Shown here: positions 52,899 to 63,300 of the stretch, one piece after another
Layout of the letters: every line of letters begins with the position of its first letter
How positions within the stretch are numbered: position 1 is the first letter of the stretch
Translations under genes and position numbers: made by a program
Assembly: GCA_017642855.1 (NCBI GenBank)
Contig: JAEPOO010000001.1
Span: 496,001-560,000 of the forward strand
Length of the DNA stretch: 64,000 bases
Origin: Pseudomonadales bacterium
GTDB lineage: Bacteria; Pseudomonadota; Gammaproteobacteria; Pseudomonadales; Azotimanducaceae
Direction: 5' to 3'
Notes under the pieces: model-generated
The model's input: the letters and a program-made list of their open reading frames with translations, nothing else
What the model was told of the DNA's origin: nothing
Database searches by the model: none

Positions 52899-53381
52899 AT
52901 GCCGGAAACGGTTCACTATTACTTCGCTTATGGCAGCAACATGAATCCAAACCGGGTTCAGAAAAGGAAGATGGCTTTTCACTCTGCAGAAGCCGGCGTA
53001 CTGTCTCACTATCGTATGAAATTCAACAAACGTTCGGTGAAATATCCAGGTGCGGCGTCGGCCAACGTTGTCGCAGAGACCGATGCGTTGACCGAGGGGG
53101 TGGTTTATCGACTGAGTCATCCTGAACAGATTGAAATGATGGATCCTTTTGAAGGTTATCCAATTCGCTACGATCGACAGCCGTTGCCGATCAAGGTTAC
53201 CGGAGGGTTTGTTGATGCCTGGGTTTATATCGCGAACGAAGATCACATCCAGGAAGGACTCTCGCCAGCCCGTTGGTATCTGGAGCACCTGCTGGCAGGG
53301 GAACCATTTCTGAGCAAAACCTACCTGCAGGAATTGAGACAAACGATCTGCCTGCCGAATTCTGACGTGGAGCCTGTTTAA
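52899..53381 (+). CDS. Gamma-glutamylcyclotransferase-like (AIG2) protein
   Basis: A 160-aa protein of the GGCT/AIG2 fold. The substrate-binding YFAYGSNMNPNR is the clearest motif; a general-base Glu expected near VVYRLSHPEQIEMMDPFEGY is present as Glu-rich text. Such proteins cleave gamma-glutamyl amides or related bonds, releasing 5-oxoproline. It starts 3 bp after the TusA gene. The substrate is unknown. Confidence 0.82.
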   Translation: MPETVHYYFAYGSNMNPNRVQKRKMAFHSAEAGVLSHYRMKFNKRSVKYPGAASANVVAETDALTEGVVYRLSHPEQIEMMDPFEGYPIRYDRQPLPIKVTGGFVDAWVYIANEDHIQEGLSPARWYLEHLLAGEPFLSKTYLQELRQTICLPNSDVEPV

Positions 53382-53395
53382 GGGAGGGTAACGGC

Positions 53396-53920
53396 GTGGA
53401 GCTTTCAGAATTGAGTGCGGTGTTTGAGCGGACGGTTGGACAATCCAACAACACAAGACTGCAGGGTGGTGCACCAGAACCGCTTTATGAACCAGCCGGA
53501 GATGATCGAGCCACCAGCGTGATCTATTTCAGGAATGACTATGTATCGAGTGCGCTGCATGAAATTGCACATTGGTGCATCGCAGGTCCGGCACGCAGGG
53601 AAAAGGAAGACTACGGTTATTGGTACGAGGGTGAGCGAGGTGAAACGAAGCAGCGAGCTTTCGAATCTGTTGAAGCAAGACCTCAAGCGCTGGAATGGAT
53701 CATGAGTAATGCGGCGGGTGTTCGATTTAGAGTGAGCTGTGACAATTTTGATGAGTCCACGTTAGATATGTCGGGTTTCCGCAGAAAAGTTCGTGCCGAG
53801 GTGCCGGCTTTCCTCGAGCGTTTGCCGACAAGAGCAGAAACCTTTATCGGGGGACTGATGGCAGCCTCTGGGTGTTATGGTGCCCTGCATTGTGAAACTT
53901 ACAAGGAGTTACCGGGCTGA
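53396..53920 (+). CDS. epmC: Elongation factor P hydroxylase EpmC
   Basis: A 174-aa protein matching EpmC (YfcM), which hydroxylates the lysylated lysine of EF-P. The metal motif is LHEIAHWCIAG (H-E-x2-H), followed by KEDYGYWYEGERGET and the later conserved PFLERLP-like segment (VPAFLERLPTRAETF). GTG start at 53396; AGGG lies just upstream. No epmA/epmB/efp genes are in the window. It overlaps the next gene by 1 bp (TGATG). Confidence 0.85.
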   Translation: MELSELSAVFERTVGQSNNTRLQGGAPEPLYEPAGDDRATSVIYFRNDYVSSALHEIAHWCIAGPARREKEDYGYWYEGERGETKQRAFESVEARPQALEWIMSNAAGVRFRVSCDNFDESTLDMSGFRRKVRAEVPAFLERLPTRAETFIGGLMAASGCYGALHCETYKELPG

Positions 53921-54324
53921 TGAGTATCCCGGACGGTTACAGTACAGATCCCGGGTTCGATGCGGCAGAAGATCACAATGGACCTTTTTACTACCAAAAA
54001 GATGGCGAACATTTTGATTGTGTTTTTATGCCTGAGGCGAAGAACTGTAATGTGAATGGTACGGTTCATGGTGGTGTTCTGATGACGTTCGCGGACTTTG
54101 CGCTCTGTATTGCAGCGACGAATCACTATGAGGAGGAGAGTTGCGCCACGGTGAGTTTTCATGCGGATTTCACCGCGGCGGCCCGTGAAGGGAATCTTGT
54201 TTCGTGTCGGCCGGAGGTGACCCGGAAAACCGGTACCATGGTGTTTGTCTCCGGGAAAGTGATCAGCGATGAGCAGATCGTCATGACCTTCAGTGCGGTC
54301 GTAAAGAGGTTATTTCCAAGATGA
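53920..54324 (+). CDS. PaaI-family hotdog thioesterase
   Basis: A 134-aa single hotdog domain. VNGTVHGGVLMTFADFALC carries the HGG and nearby acidic residue of the PaaI/4-HBT-II class; LVSCRPEVTRKTGTMVFVSG supplies later strands. It hydrolyses acyl-CoA thioesters of unknown chain type. Start and stop overlap both neighbours, so translation is coupled. Confidence 0.85.
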   Translation: MSIPDGYSTDPGFDAAEDHNGPFYYQKDGEHFDCVFMPEAKNCNVNGTVHGGVLMTFADFALCIAATNHYEEESCATVSFHADFTAAAREGNLVSCRPEVTRKTGTMVFVSGKVISDEQIVMTFSAVVKRLFPR

Positions 54325-55205
54325 GTGAACCGATTTATCTGGTCGACGCGTCCATCTATATTTTTCGTGCCTACTTCTCCATGCCGGATACTTTCATGAC
54401 GGACGAAGGTGAGTCAGTCAATGCCGTTTACGGTTACAGCAACTTCATGCTGGACTTTTTAGAGAAGAAGCCGGCTTTCTCTTCCTTCGCGTTCGACGAG
54501 AGCCTTAACACCTGTTACCGGAATGAAATTTATCCGGAGTACAAAGCCAACCGTGATCTGCCAGATGCGAATCTCGAGTTTCAGTTGCAGAAGTGCCAGG
54601 AAGCCACACGTTTACTCGGGTTCCATCATTTGTCTCTTCATGACTATGAGGCGGATGACATTATCGGCACCCTGCAGGTAAAGCTTGCGGCAGATCGGCC
54701 TGTTGTCATCGTTACCCGTGATAAAGATCTTGGTCAGTTACTCAGAAAAGAAGACCTGCTTTGGGATTTTGCCGCTGACGACTTCCAGGGTCCTAAAGAA
54801 GTCAGAGAAAAGTTTGGTGTCGACCCTAATCAGATAGCCGACTATCTCGCACTGGCTGGTGACAGCGTCGATAACATTCCGGGTGCGCCAGGAATCGGAG
54901 CCAAGTCAGCAGCGACCATTCTCAATCACTTTGGCGATATCGATGCGCTGTACGAGCGTCTGGATGACATGACATCTCTCCAGATGCGTGGTGCCAAAAA
55001 GGCGAAGCAGACGCTTGAAGATCATGAACCTAACATTCGAATCTTCCAGGAAATTACTCGGATCAAGACCGACATTGATATCGATGTGGCGCTGAGTCAC
55101 CTCGAACGCCAGCCGGCATCCGCAGAGGAAGTTGGTGCCTTTTGTGACGAGATGAATTTCGGTCAGAGAGTCAGAAATCGCATGCTCGAGGCGAGCGGTG
55201 GCTGA
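54321..55205 (+). CDS. xni: Flap endonuclease Xni (exonuclease IX)
   Basis: A 294-aa 5'-nuclease related to the N-terminal domain of DNA polymerase I. Acidic Mg sites: YLVDASIYIFRAYF, DYEADDIIGT and TRDKDLGQLL. The helix-3-turn region GDSVDNIPGAPGIGAKSAA binds DNA. The size equals Xni/ExoIX. It overlaps the thioesterase by 4 bp and the next gene by 8 bp. It processes flaps in replication or repair. Confidence 0.88.
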   Translation: MSEPIYLVDASIYIFRAYFSMPDTFMTDEGESVNAVYGYSNFMLDFLEKKPAFSSFAFDESLNTCYRNEIYPEYKANRDLPDANLEFQLQKCQEATRLLGFHHLSLHDYEADDIIGTLQVKLAADRPVVIVTRDKDLGQLLRKEDLLWDFAADDFQGPKEVREKFGVDPNQIADYLALAGDSVDNIPGAPGIGAKSAATILNHFGDIDALYERLDDMTSLQMRGAKKAKQTLEDHEPNIRIFQEITRIKTDIDIDVALSHLERQPASAEEVGAFCDEMNFGQRVRNRMLEASGG

Positions 55206-56313
55206 TCGAAAGTTTAAAATTGGTCTGGTCGTGAATCCGGTTGCCGGGATTGGCGGACCCGTTGGCCTAAAAGGCAGCGACGGACTTCTTGAAGAAGCGA
55301 TTGCTCTTGGCGGTGAAAGCAAGGTGGCAGGCCGTGTATCAGTTTGTTTGCGAGGTTTGCCGATGAATCGTATCGAGTGGTACTCGGTCCCCGGAGATAT
55401 GGGTGCTGCCCATTTACGCGCACAATCCGTTGCCAGCCATGAGATGGGTGAAGCACCTCAGTCGACCACAACGCCAGAAGATACCAAACGTGTTGTGGAT
55501 CAGTTGTGTCAGGCTGGTATTGATCTGCTGCTTTTTGCCGGGGGTGATGGTACCGCCAGGGATGTTGCCGACGCCTGGCATACCGTGCCGGCCGTTCTTG
55601 GGATTCCCTGTGGCGTAAAAATGCACTCAGGTGTTTTTGCGACCTCGCCCTCAGCAGCAGCGGACCTCGTTCACCGCCTGATCGACGGAGAAGCACTGTC
55701 TGTCATGGATGCGGAAGTTCGTGATATTGACGAAGCCTCTTTTCGCGAAGGTATCGTGAAGACACGTTTCTATGGCGAACTGCCGGTCCCCGATGACCTT
55801 CGTTATGTGCAGCAGACGAAGATCGGCGGCCGCGAAAGCGATGAGCTCGTGGTTCAGGAAATTGCAGCGGATGTCATCGAGAACATGGATGATGAAACGC
55901 TCTACATCATGGGGTCAGGTTCAACGGTTGCAACCATTCTCGAAACCATGGGGCTAACGGCGACGCTGTTGGGGATTGATGTGGTGTATCAGGGAAAGTT
56001 GATTGCAACGGACGCGACGGAGCAACAGTTGCTTGCATTGTTGGATGATCATCCGAAATCGAAAATTCTTGTGACAGCCATCAGCGGCCAGGGACATATC
56101 TTTGGTCGCGGTAATCAGCAGTTAAGTGCATCCGTGATTCGCCAGGCTGGCCCGGACAATGTGTTAATCGCAGCCACCAAATCGAAGCTGGCAGCCTTGG
56201 AGCAGAGACCACTGCTTGTGGATACCGGCGACACGGAACTGGATAGCCACCTGTCAGGCATGAAAACCGTTCTGACCGGTTATGACGATCATGTGCTTTA
56301 TCGAGTCGCGTAA
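55198..56313 (+). CDS. ATP-NAD kinase-like protein (AcoX/COG3199 type)
   Basis: A 371-aa protein with the NAD-kinase fold: KIGLVVNPVAGIGGPVGLKG near the start, FAGGDGTARDV (GGDGT motif, substrate site) and IPCGVKMHSGVFATSP. The C-terminal part with GSGSTVATILETMG resembles the COG3199 family. It may phosphorylate NAD or a related nucleotide or diacylglycerol-like lipid; AcoX of acetoin clusters is a relative. It starts at GTG 55198 within the xni end. Confidence 0.82.
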   Translation: MADRKFKIGLVVNPVAGIGGPVGLKGSDGLLEEAIALGGESKVAGRVSVCLRGLPMNRIEWYSVPGDMGAAHLRAQSVASHEMGEAPQSTTTPEDTKRVVDQLCQAGIDLLLFAGGDGTARDVADAWHTVPAVLGIPCGVKMHSGVFATSPSAAADLVHRLIDGEALSVMDAEVRDIDEASFREGIVKTRFYGELPVPDDLRYVQQTKIGGRESDELVVQEIAADVIENMDDETLYIMGSGSTVATILETMGLTATLLGIDVVYQGKLIATDATEQQLLALLDDHPKSKILVTAISGQGHIFGRGNQQLSASVIRQAGPDNVLIAATKSKLAALEQRPLLVDTGDTELDSHLSGMKTVLTGYDDHVLYRVA

Positions 56314-56322
56314 GCTCAACGC

Positions 56323-56802
56323 TCAGTCGTGAAGGATGTGTCCAACGACCTTGTTGATGGCGATTGAATCACCACTTCGGAGTGCGCGGCGCAGTTGATT
56401 GATCACCAGCTTCTGGTCCTCGAGCACAGATGGTGCGGGTTCGACCTCTTCCGGTTGGACAATGCTGACGATGTTACTGTCATCTTTCTGGAAAACCTTG
56501 GCGAGATAGATGGGTTCCGAGACTTCCGTCAGCTTTAGAAAGGCTTTGTGGGTTAACACCGCCTGATCCACGCCGTCCTGTCGAATGGTATCGGTAAAAC
56601 GGATGTAATCTTCGTCCGCCAGCCACAGCATGGCGTAGAAACCTGCTGTGTAATGGGGGCTGTGCAGGCCGTATTCGTCCGGATCGTCGACCCCAGCGAC
56701 ATCATCGACGTAAAGCGGGTTTTTTGTCGGAAACGAGACGTACAGGATGCTCAATATCTTTGCGATATGCCTGTAGAAATTTTCAATGTTGATATCGGCC
56801 AT
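56323..56802 (-). CDS. Conserved hypothetical protein
   Basis: A 159-aa soluble helical protein beginning MADINIENFYRHIAKIL. Text such as FYAMLWLADEDYIRF and RRALRSGDSIAINKVVGHILHD looks well conserved and coding, but I recognise no named family. It has no signal peptide or membrane segment. It is convergent with the NAD-kinase-like gene (10 bp between stops) and divergent from msrB. Confidence 0.65.
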   Translation of the reverse strand: MADINIENFYRHIAKILSILYVSFPTKNPLYVDDVAGVDDPDEYGLHSPHYTAGFYAMLWLADEDYIRFTDTIRQDGVDQAVLTHKAFLKLTEVSEPIYLAKVFQKDDSNIVSIVQPEEVEPAPSVLEDQKLVINQLRRALRSGDSIAINKVVGHILHD

Positions 56803-56915
56803 AAATGCTCCCGCGCTCCATTATAGCGGCCCCTTTGGCAAAACGCAGGTCATCGGTCCTGCTTGGCAGTCCGTCCGGGAGTATGGAAAAATGCGGGCTT
56901 TTATCAGTAATCGTC

Positions 56916-57320
56916 ATGGCAAAGATCGAGAAGACCACCGCGGAGTGGAAAGAGCAACTGAGTCCACAACAATTTAAGGTGACCCGGAAGAAAGGCACGG
57001 AGAGGGCATTTTCGGGTGAGTATTGGGATTGCGAACAGAGCGGGGTTTACGAGTGTATTTGTTGTGGCAAGCCACTTTTTTCCTCGAAAACCAAATACGA
57101 CTCCGGAACAGGCTGGCCTAGTTTTTATCAACCGCTGGAGTCGGAAGCGATTGCCGAGCGAGATGATCGCAGTCTCTTTATGAAACGTACCGAAGTGGTC
57201 TGTCGTGACTGTGATGCACACCTCGGGCATGTCTTTACCGATGGACCTGAGCCGACTGGGCTTCGATACTGTCTGAACTCTGCAGCACTGAACCTTAAAC
57301 CTGAAGGAGGCGCTGATTAA
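56916..57320 (+). CDS. msrB: Peptide methionine (R)-S-oxide reductase MsrB
   Basis: A 134-aa MsrB. ATG 56916 ([11 protein letters not shown]) is chosen over in-frame starts from 56805. Structural zinc cysteines: CICCGKPLF and [10 protein letters not shown]. The catalytic cysteine is in RYCLNSAAL, with GTGWPSF and GHVFTDGP completing the site. It reduces methionine-R-sulfoxide in proteins with thioredoxin. An antioxidant function fits with the nearby KatG only loosely. Confidence 0.92.
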   Translation: MAKIEKTTAEWKEQLSPQQFKVTRKKGTERAFSGEYWDCEQSGVYECICCGKPLFSSKTKYDSGTGWPSFYQPLESEAIAERDDRSLFMKRTEVVCRDCDAHLGHVFTDGPEPTGLRYCLNSAALNLKPEGGAD

Positions 57321-57338
57321 ACGCGTTCGGCTGATATC

Positions 57339-58445
57339 GTGCTGAGGATCAAATCCGAGGTTCTCAGGCGCCGTCAAAGGCGACGTTTTTCTCTTCAAAC
57401 CAATGAGGAGCGAAAGCGTCACATTGTTGACCTCTTTCTGGTCCTGTTTTTCCTGTTGTCTATGAACACGGCAGCGATGATGTGGTTTGAACAGCTGTCA
57501 TTGCCGGATGCGGTCTGGCTGACGTTTACGACGGTCACGACGGTTGGGTACGGTGATCTCGTTGCAAGCTCCACAGAAGGTAGACTCGCGACCATCTTTC
57601 TTATCTATATTGTTGGCATATTCATGCTTGCCCAGATCGCGGGTGAGTGGATCGACTATCGCTTTGATCGACGAGATCGGATGAAGCGTGGTCTCTGGAG
57701 TTGGAAAATGAAAAATCACATTCTGATACTCAACACGCCGGATTCACATGGAGATCGTTACCTTCGGCTTCTCGTGGAGCAGATTAGAGATACCCCGCAA
57801 CTGGCGGATCTGCAGATTCAGGTGTTTTCGCCCCACTTTCAGGATGGGCTGCCGTCTGACATTGCCAATATGGACGTGGTGCTTCGTTCCGGAAAACCGG
57901 AGGGGCGGGTAAACCTGACAGAGGCCAACATCGAAGAGGCAAAGTTTGTTGTGTTGCTGGCCGTTGACGTGAACGACCCGAGATCTGACAGCGTCAATCT
58001 CGATATGCTGGATCAGATGAACGAATACGATGTGCCTGGGCACGTCATCGTTGAGTGTGTTCTGGAAAGCAACCGTGAACGTTTGAAGCGCATGGGTGCA
58101 GATGCCGTGATCCGACCGATCAGGGCGTATCCGGAACTTCTGGTGCGATCGTTGGCAGCACCCGGTACGGAGTCGATTCTGGAAGATCTTTTTGTCTATG
58201 CCGGTAATCACCCAAGACGCTACAACGTCTCATTTAATGAGCATCAGTGGGGCAGTCTGGCCAGTATGTTGCTTGAGAAAGGTCTGGGTACACCTCTGGG
58301 TTATCTTTCCGGGAATGACGAAATGACGACCAATCCTCCACCTGACGCAAAAGTCAGCGGCCATGCCCTGTTTCTCATGGTGAGCCAGAATGCACCCTAT
58401 GAGCCGGATCTCGTTGAAGAGTGTATTGCCGCAACGGCCAATTGA
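57339..58445 (+). CDS. Potassium channel-like protein with RCK-type domain
   Basis: A 368-aa two-helix channel. Hydrophobic helices flank the pore loop TFTTVTTVGYGDLVAS, whose TVGYGD is a K+ selectivity filter. The C-terminal cytoplasmic part resembles RCK/TrkA_N, but its Rossmann loop is altered (HILILNTPDSHGD lacks the GxGxxG). MGADAVIRPIRAYPELL is typical of such channels. GTG start. The next gene overlaps by 4 bp. Confidence 0.85.
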   Translation: MLRIKSEVLRRRQRRRFSLQTNEERKRHIVDLFLVLFFLLSMNTAAMMWFEQLSLPDAVWLTFTTVTTVGYGDLVASSTEGRLATIFLIYIVGIFMLAQIAGEWIDYRFDRRDRMKRGLWSWKMKNHILILNTPDSHGDRYLRLLVEQIRDTPQLADLQIQVFSPHFQDGLPSDIANMDVVLRSGKPEGRVNLTEANIEEAKFVVLLAVDVNDPRSDSVNLDMLDQMNEYDVPGHVIVECVLESNRERLKRMGADAVIRPIRAYPELLVRSLAAPGTESILEDLFVYAGNHPRRYNVSFNEHQWGSLASMLLEKGLGTPLGYLSGNDEMTTNPPPDAKVSGHALFLMVSQNAPYEPDLVEECIAATAN

Positions 58446-59020
58446 AACCACGCCTAAACAACTGGCTCGATGCCGTGCAACTGATAGCCTATCTGGTTGG
58501 CATACTCTGGTGTGTTGCGCTGCTGAATCACATTCAGGGTTACGCTTTTAACCAGTTTGGGATTTATCCTCGTGACATGAACGCTTTACCCGGGATTTTT
58601 TTCTGGGTTCTGCTGCATGGAGATTTCACACACCTCCTCATGAACACAACGCCACTGTTCTTTCTGGGTTTTTTTGTGGCCCTCCGAGGCCCCGTGCTGT
58701 TCTTTAAAATTACGTTCACCGTCTGGCTGCTCGCCGGACTGTGTGTCTGGCTTGGTGGGCGTCCGGCGTTTCATATCGGTGCCAGTGGGCTGGTGTTCGG
58801 CTATTTTGGTTTTTTGCTAGCGGTCGCGATCTATGAGCGTAGTTTGATTGATCTGGCCGTTGCGTCAGTCACCATCTTCTACTATGGCGGGATGTTTTTT
58901 GGCCTTCTGCCAACAGCGCCTTTTGTCTCCTGGGAGTCCCATATCGCAGGCATGATCATGGGTGTCGTCGCTGCTCGAATCTACGGCAAAGACTGGGTGC
59001 AGGCGCAAAAGGGCCCCTGA
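58442..59020 (+). CDS. Rhomboid-family intramembrane serine protease
   Basis: A 192-aa membrane protein from TTG 58442 (TTGA overlap with the channel stop). Six hydrophobic segments; HGDFTHLLMNTTPLFFLG is the oxyanion-forming H-x2-x-N region, the catalytic Ser is in HIGASGLVFGY and the catalytic His in WESHIAGMIMG. These residues support an active protease that cleaves within transmembrane helices. Substrates unknown. Confidence 0.87.
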   Translation: MKPRLNNWLDAVQLIAYLVGILWCVALLNHIQGYAFNQFGIYPRDMNALPGIFFWVLLHGDFTHLLMNTTPLFFLGFFVALRGPVLFFKITFTVWLLAGLCVWLGGRPAFHIGASGLVFGYFGFLLAVAIYERSLIDLAVASVTIFYYGGMFFGLLPTAPFVSWESHIAGMIMGVVAARIYGKDWVQAQKGP

Positions 59021-59130
59021 TTCGCGGTGAGTGGAGCGTAGCTTGCGACCGGCAGGCACATCCCAGCAGAACCAATCGATAAAATGTAAACCAAATCGGC
59101 CTCTCCTGCGTCTTAAGCCTCGAGAGTCTC

Positions 59131-60384
59131 TTGCCAAAATATTCGGATGGTACTGTTGTGAATAACCTGCTTGTGAAAGTGTTTTTACCTGTTGGCATCA
59201 TTGTCTCGGGTCTGGGCGTTTATGGGCTGCTTCATGTGATGAAGCCGGAGCCCGAGAAAAAGGACGAGCCTCCCCGGGCGCTGAGCGTATTTGTCCAGCC
59301 TGTGACCCGTTCAGATGTCCCGCTCAAGGTGATGACTCAAGGGGAGGTTCGTGCCCGAACCGAGGTCGACATCATTGCCCAGGTTGCCGGTCGAGTGATG
59401 GAGGTCTCCTCTGAGTTTGTTGAAGGCGGTTTGGTTGAACCCGGCGTACCGCTGATCGTTATTGAGTCAACGGACTATCAGTTTGCGGTGCATCAGGCAG
59501 AAGCCCGTGTGGCGGAAGCAGAAGTTCGTGTACAGCAGGCGGATGCTGACGCGAACGTTGCCCGATACCAGTTGCGTGATGCAAAGGGCGCCTCAGATCT
59601 GGCGTTGAAGAAGCCTCAGGTCGCAGAGGCCCAGGCGCGACTCAAGGCGGCGATGGCAGACCTCGAGCAGGCACGCACCAACCTCAACCGTACTCGAATC
59701 ACGCTGCCCTTCCATGGCCGGGTCATCTCAACCTCCGTGGATATCGGTCAATACGTGACGCCGGGCACACCCCTCGGTCGTGCCTTTGGTCATGACGTTG
59801 TTGAAATACGTCTACCCCTCAACGATTCACAACTTGCCTCCCTGGGTTTGCCCATCGGTTTTGTGGCATCAGAAGGAGAAGGTCTGTCGGTTGATGTCAC
59901 CGCCAGGGTTGCTGGCCGCGATCAACATTGGATGGGTAAGCTTCGGCGGCTGGATGCGGCGATTGATCCGAGTTCGCGTATGATTTTTGGCATTGCCGAA
60001 GTCCGGAACCCTTACGGTGCTGGCGTCTCGGAATTTGGTATGCCGCTCGCGGTGGGCCTTTTTGTGACTGCGGAAATCTCCGGTCGTGAAATCCAGGATG
60101 CGTACATCATCCCGAGACACGCGCTGCGCGCGGGTGATCAGGTCTATGTGGTGAATGATGAGGGTCGCCTGGAGATACGCTCTGTTGCTGTGACCTACAG
60201 CTCTGCAGAAGAAGCAGTCATTGGCAACGGTCTTGAGGTGGGTGACAAAGTGATCGTTTCTTCGATCCGCAATCCCATTGAAGGTATGTCGCTTGAAGCC
60301 CTGCCTTATGGATTGGATAACTCAGCCATTGCGAGGGATGATCAATATCGACCCGTCAGGAAATCCCTGACTTCGGAGGGTTAG
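59131..60384 (+). CDS. RND efflux periplasmic adaptor (membrane fusion protein)
   Basis: A 417-aa HlyD/AcrA-like adaptor. An N-terminal membrane anchor (VFLPVGIIVSGLGVYGLL) is followed by half-lipoyl and hairpin text (QGEVRARTEVDIIAQVAGRV) and a coiled coil rich in Ala/Glu/Arg (about residues 115-195). A beta-barrel domain and a membrane-proximal domain (PRHALRAGDQVYVVNDEGRL) close it. The start may be the TTG at 59131 or the GTG at 59158; neither has a strong ribosome site. It is followed 2 bp later by the pump gene. Confidence 0.88.
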   Translation: MPKYSDGTVVNNLLVKVFLPVGIIVSGLGVYGLLHVMKPEPEKKDEPPRALSVFVQPVTRSDVPLKVMTQGEVRARTEVDIIAQVAGRVMEVSSEFVEGGLVEPGVPLIVIESTDYQFAVHQAEARVAEAEVRVQQADADANVARYQLRDAKGASDLALKKPQVAEAQARLKAAMADLEQARTNLNRTRITLPFHGRVISTSVDIGQYVTPGTPLGRAFGHDVVEIRLPLNDSQLASLGLPIGFVASEGEGLSVDVTARVAGRDQHWMGKLRRLDAAIDPSSRMIFGIAEVRNPYGAGVSEFGMPLAVGLFVTAEISGREIQDAYIIPRHALRAGDQVYVVNDEGRLEIRSVAVTYSSAEEAVIGNGLEVGDKVIVSSIRNPIEGMSLEALPYGLDNSAIARDDQYRPVRKSLTSEG

Positions 60385-60386
60385 TC

Positions 60387-63300
60387 ATGCGGACGATCAT
60401 CGGATGGTGGGCGAACAACCCTGTCGCCGCCAATCTGTTAATGGCGGGTATTTTACTTTCCGGATTCCTCGGCTTTTCAGCGATGGAGCGGGAAGCTTTC
60501 CCAACTTTCAAAGACAATAGCGTCTCCATTGAAGTGATCTGGCCCGGTGCGGCGCCTCAGGAAGTCGAAGAGCAGATTCTTTTCAGAATCGAAGAGGCAC
60601 TCAAAGACATCGATAACGTTTATCGTGTGTATTCGACAGCGCAAGAAAGTTATGCCCGACTCGATGTGTATACCTACGCAAACGTACCCATCGAAGAGTT
60701 TCTCAATGAGGTCAAGAACGCTGTCGACTCCGTTACCTCCCTGCCACGGGACATCGAAAACCCCAGAGTGCGTCAACGCATTTTCCGGGGTGAAATGATT
60801 CGTGTTGCCGTGCACGGTGACCTGAACGAAAGAACGCTCAACCGTCTCGCTGAAGACCTCCGCGATGAGATAGCGGCGTTACCTTATGTATCCATCGTAG
60901 AGCTTTTCGGCACGCGCCGGGAAGAAGTCTCTATTGAACTCTCTGAAGAAGCTATGCGCCGTTATGCTGTTTCTTTCTCTGAAGTTGCGGCAGCGATTCG
61001 TAGCAGCTCCATTAACCTCAGCTCGGGTCGAGTGCGCACAGAAACCGGGGATGTGGTGTTACGTGCACGCAACCTTGCGGACAACGAAGAAGAATTTGGC
61101 AGCATCGTGATACGTCAAAATGCGGATGGTGCCGTGACCCGGGTTCGGGATGTGGCTCGGGTTATTGACGGTTTCGAAGACGAGGAGATCCTGGCCACCA
61201 TGAATGGTGAGCCTTCGGTTCTGTTACAAGTCCTCTCGACGGACAATATGCAGGTGGTGAAAACTTCGGATGCGGTTCGCGCCTGGATGGATGAACGACA
61301 GAAGACGTTGCCGAATGGCGTCAGCCTGACCATCTGGTTTGATACCGCGGATGTCTACAAGAGCCGAATGGCCACGATTGGAAATTCCGCTTACCTCGGT
61401 CTTATTTTGGTGTTCCTCGTTTTGATTCTTTCGCTTCGTCCAAAGGTCGCGCTTTGGGTTACCATCGGCATCGCCGTGGCCTTTATGGGTACCTTTGCCC
61501 TGCTGCCTGCGAATGACGTTTCCCTGAATATTCTGTCCACCTTTGCATTCCTTCTTGTATTGGGCATCGTTGTGGATGACGCGATTGTGGTGGGAGAGAG
61601 CATCCACCAGCAGACCCATCGAATGGGGGGGGGACCAGAGGGCGCTATTGAGGGGGCGTTTGTCGTTAGCAAGCCGGTATTCTTTGCCGTGATGACGACG
61701 ATGATCGCCTTCGCCCCCTGGTTTTTCATTTCAGGTACAGATGCCCAGGTCACCAGACAGCTCTCTATTGTGATTACCCTGGCGTTGGTGATCTCGCTGA
61801 TCGAAGCGTTCCTAATTCTGCCTGCGCACCTCCGCAATATGCAGCATCGTGAAAAACTGGGGAAATTTTCTGCCTGGCAGAAACGGGTCGAAGAAAGCAT
61901 TGTCACCTTTGCCAACCAGCGTTACCGCAGTTGGATATCCACTGCCATCGAGCATCGTTACGTAACTGCCGCAGTGTTTGTCACCGGGTTTGTTGTCAGT
62001 GTTGGTCTCTTTTCCAGTGGCTGGGTGAAGTTTAATTTCACGCCTGAAGTTGAAAACGAAATTATTTACATCAATGTTGAGCTGCCTTCAGGGACACCAT
62101 ACTCAAGGGCGCTGGGTATTCTCGATCAATTGCAGCGGGCTGAACTGCAGTTGATTGAAGAGGTCAAAGCCGACGCAGAAGTAAAAGGCGGGACCGGTAA
62201 ACTCATCGAGGGTTGGTACACGCGTTCCAGGCGGGATGGCGTGATAGCCATTGTGAAGCTTGCGCCGCCGGAGATCCGGGACCTCTCCGCCAAGGAAGCG
62301 GCTACGCGTTTGCGTGAGTTGGTGGGGGAAGTCCCTGATGCTGACAATATCGAAGTCAACTACACGATGAACAATAACGGTCCGCAGCTCAGCTATGTGT
62401 TGCGCCACCGTGATATGGATGTACTTCGTGCTGCCAGTAGTGATCTGCAGGCTCAACTCTATACCTATGACGGGACCTACTATGTCCGGGATAACCTCCG
62501 CGGCGAAACGGATGAGTTACACCTGAGTCTCAAACCCGGTGCTGAAAAGCTTGGCATTACGCTCTCAGAGGTTTCTCGACAGGTTCGTCAGGCTTACTTT
62601 GGCGAGGAAGTGCAGCGATTGCCCAGAGAAAATGGCGACGTGAAGGTCATGGTGAAGTATCCGAAGGCGCAGCGCCGAAACCTTGAGAGTTTGAATAACT
62701 TCCGCGTCAGGACCATGGATGGTCGTCAGGTGCCACTGCTTTCTGTTGTGGATATTGAGCTGACGACGGGTGTTCAGCAAATTCAGCGCAGGGATGGTGA
62801 ACGTATGGTGCGTGTGTCCGCCCACGTTGCTGATGATCTCACCAACGACATCAATATGAATGTCTCAGATACGTTCCTGCCTGAGCTGAAAAAGAAATAC
62901 CCCGAACTCAGGATCGGTAAGAGTGGTCGACAGGAAGCCGAAGAAGAATTCTTTAGTGAGATTGGCTCGCTTTACATGGTGGCGTTCTTCTCCATGTATG
63001 CGCTGATTGCGATCGCTTTCCGTTCTTACTTTTTGCCACTGCTCATCATGACGGCAATACCGTTCGGCTTTATGGGCGCGGTTTACGGACACCTGATCTT
63101 TGGTGTACCGATGGCGCTGTTTTCTTACTTTGGAATTGGCGCGGCCGCGGGCGTGGTCGTGAATGACAACCTTGTGCTTGTTGATCTTATAGGACGCCTG
63201 CGTGAGCAGGGAAAATCGATTGTGGAGGCTGTGGTCGAAGCCGGGGTCACGCGTTTCCGGCCCATACTGCTGACCTCGGTGACGACCTTCGTTGGATTGA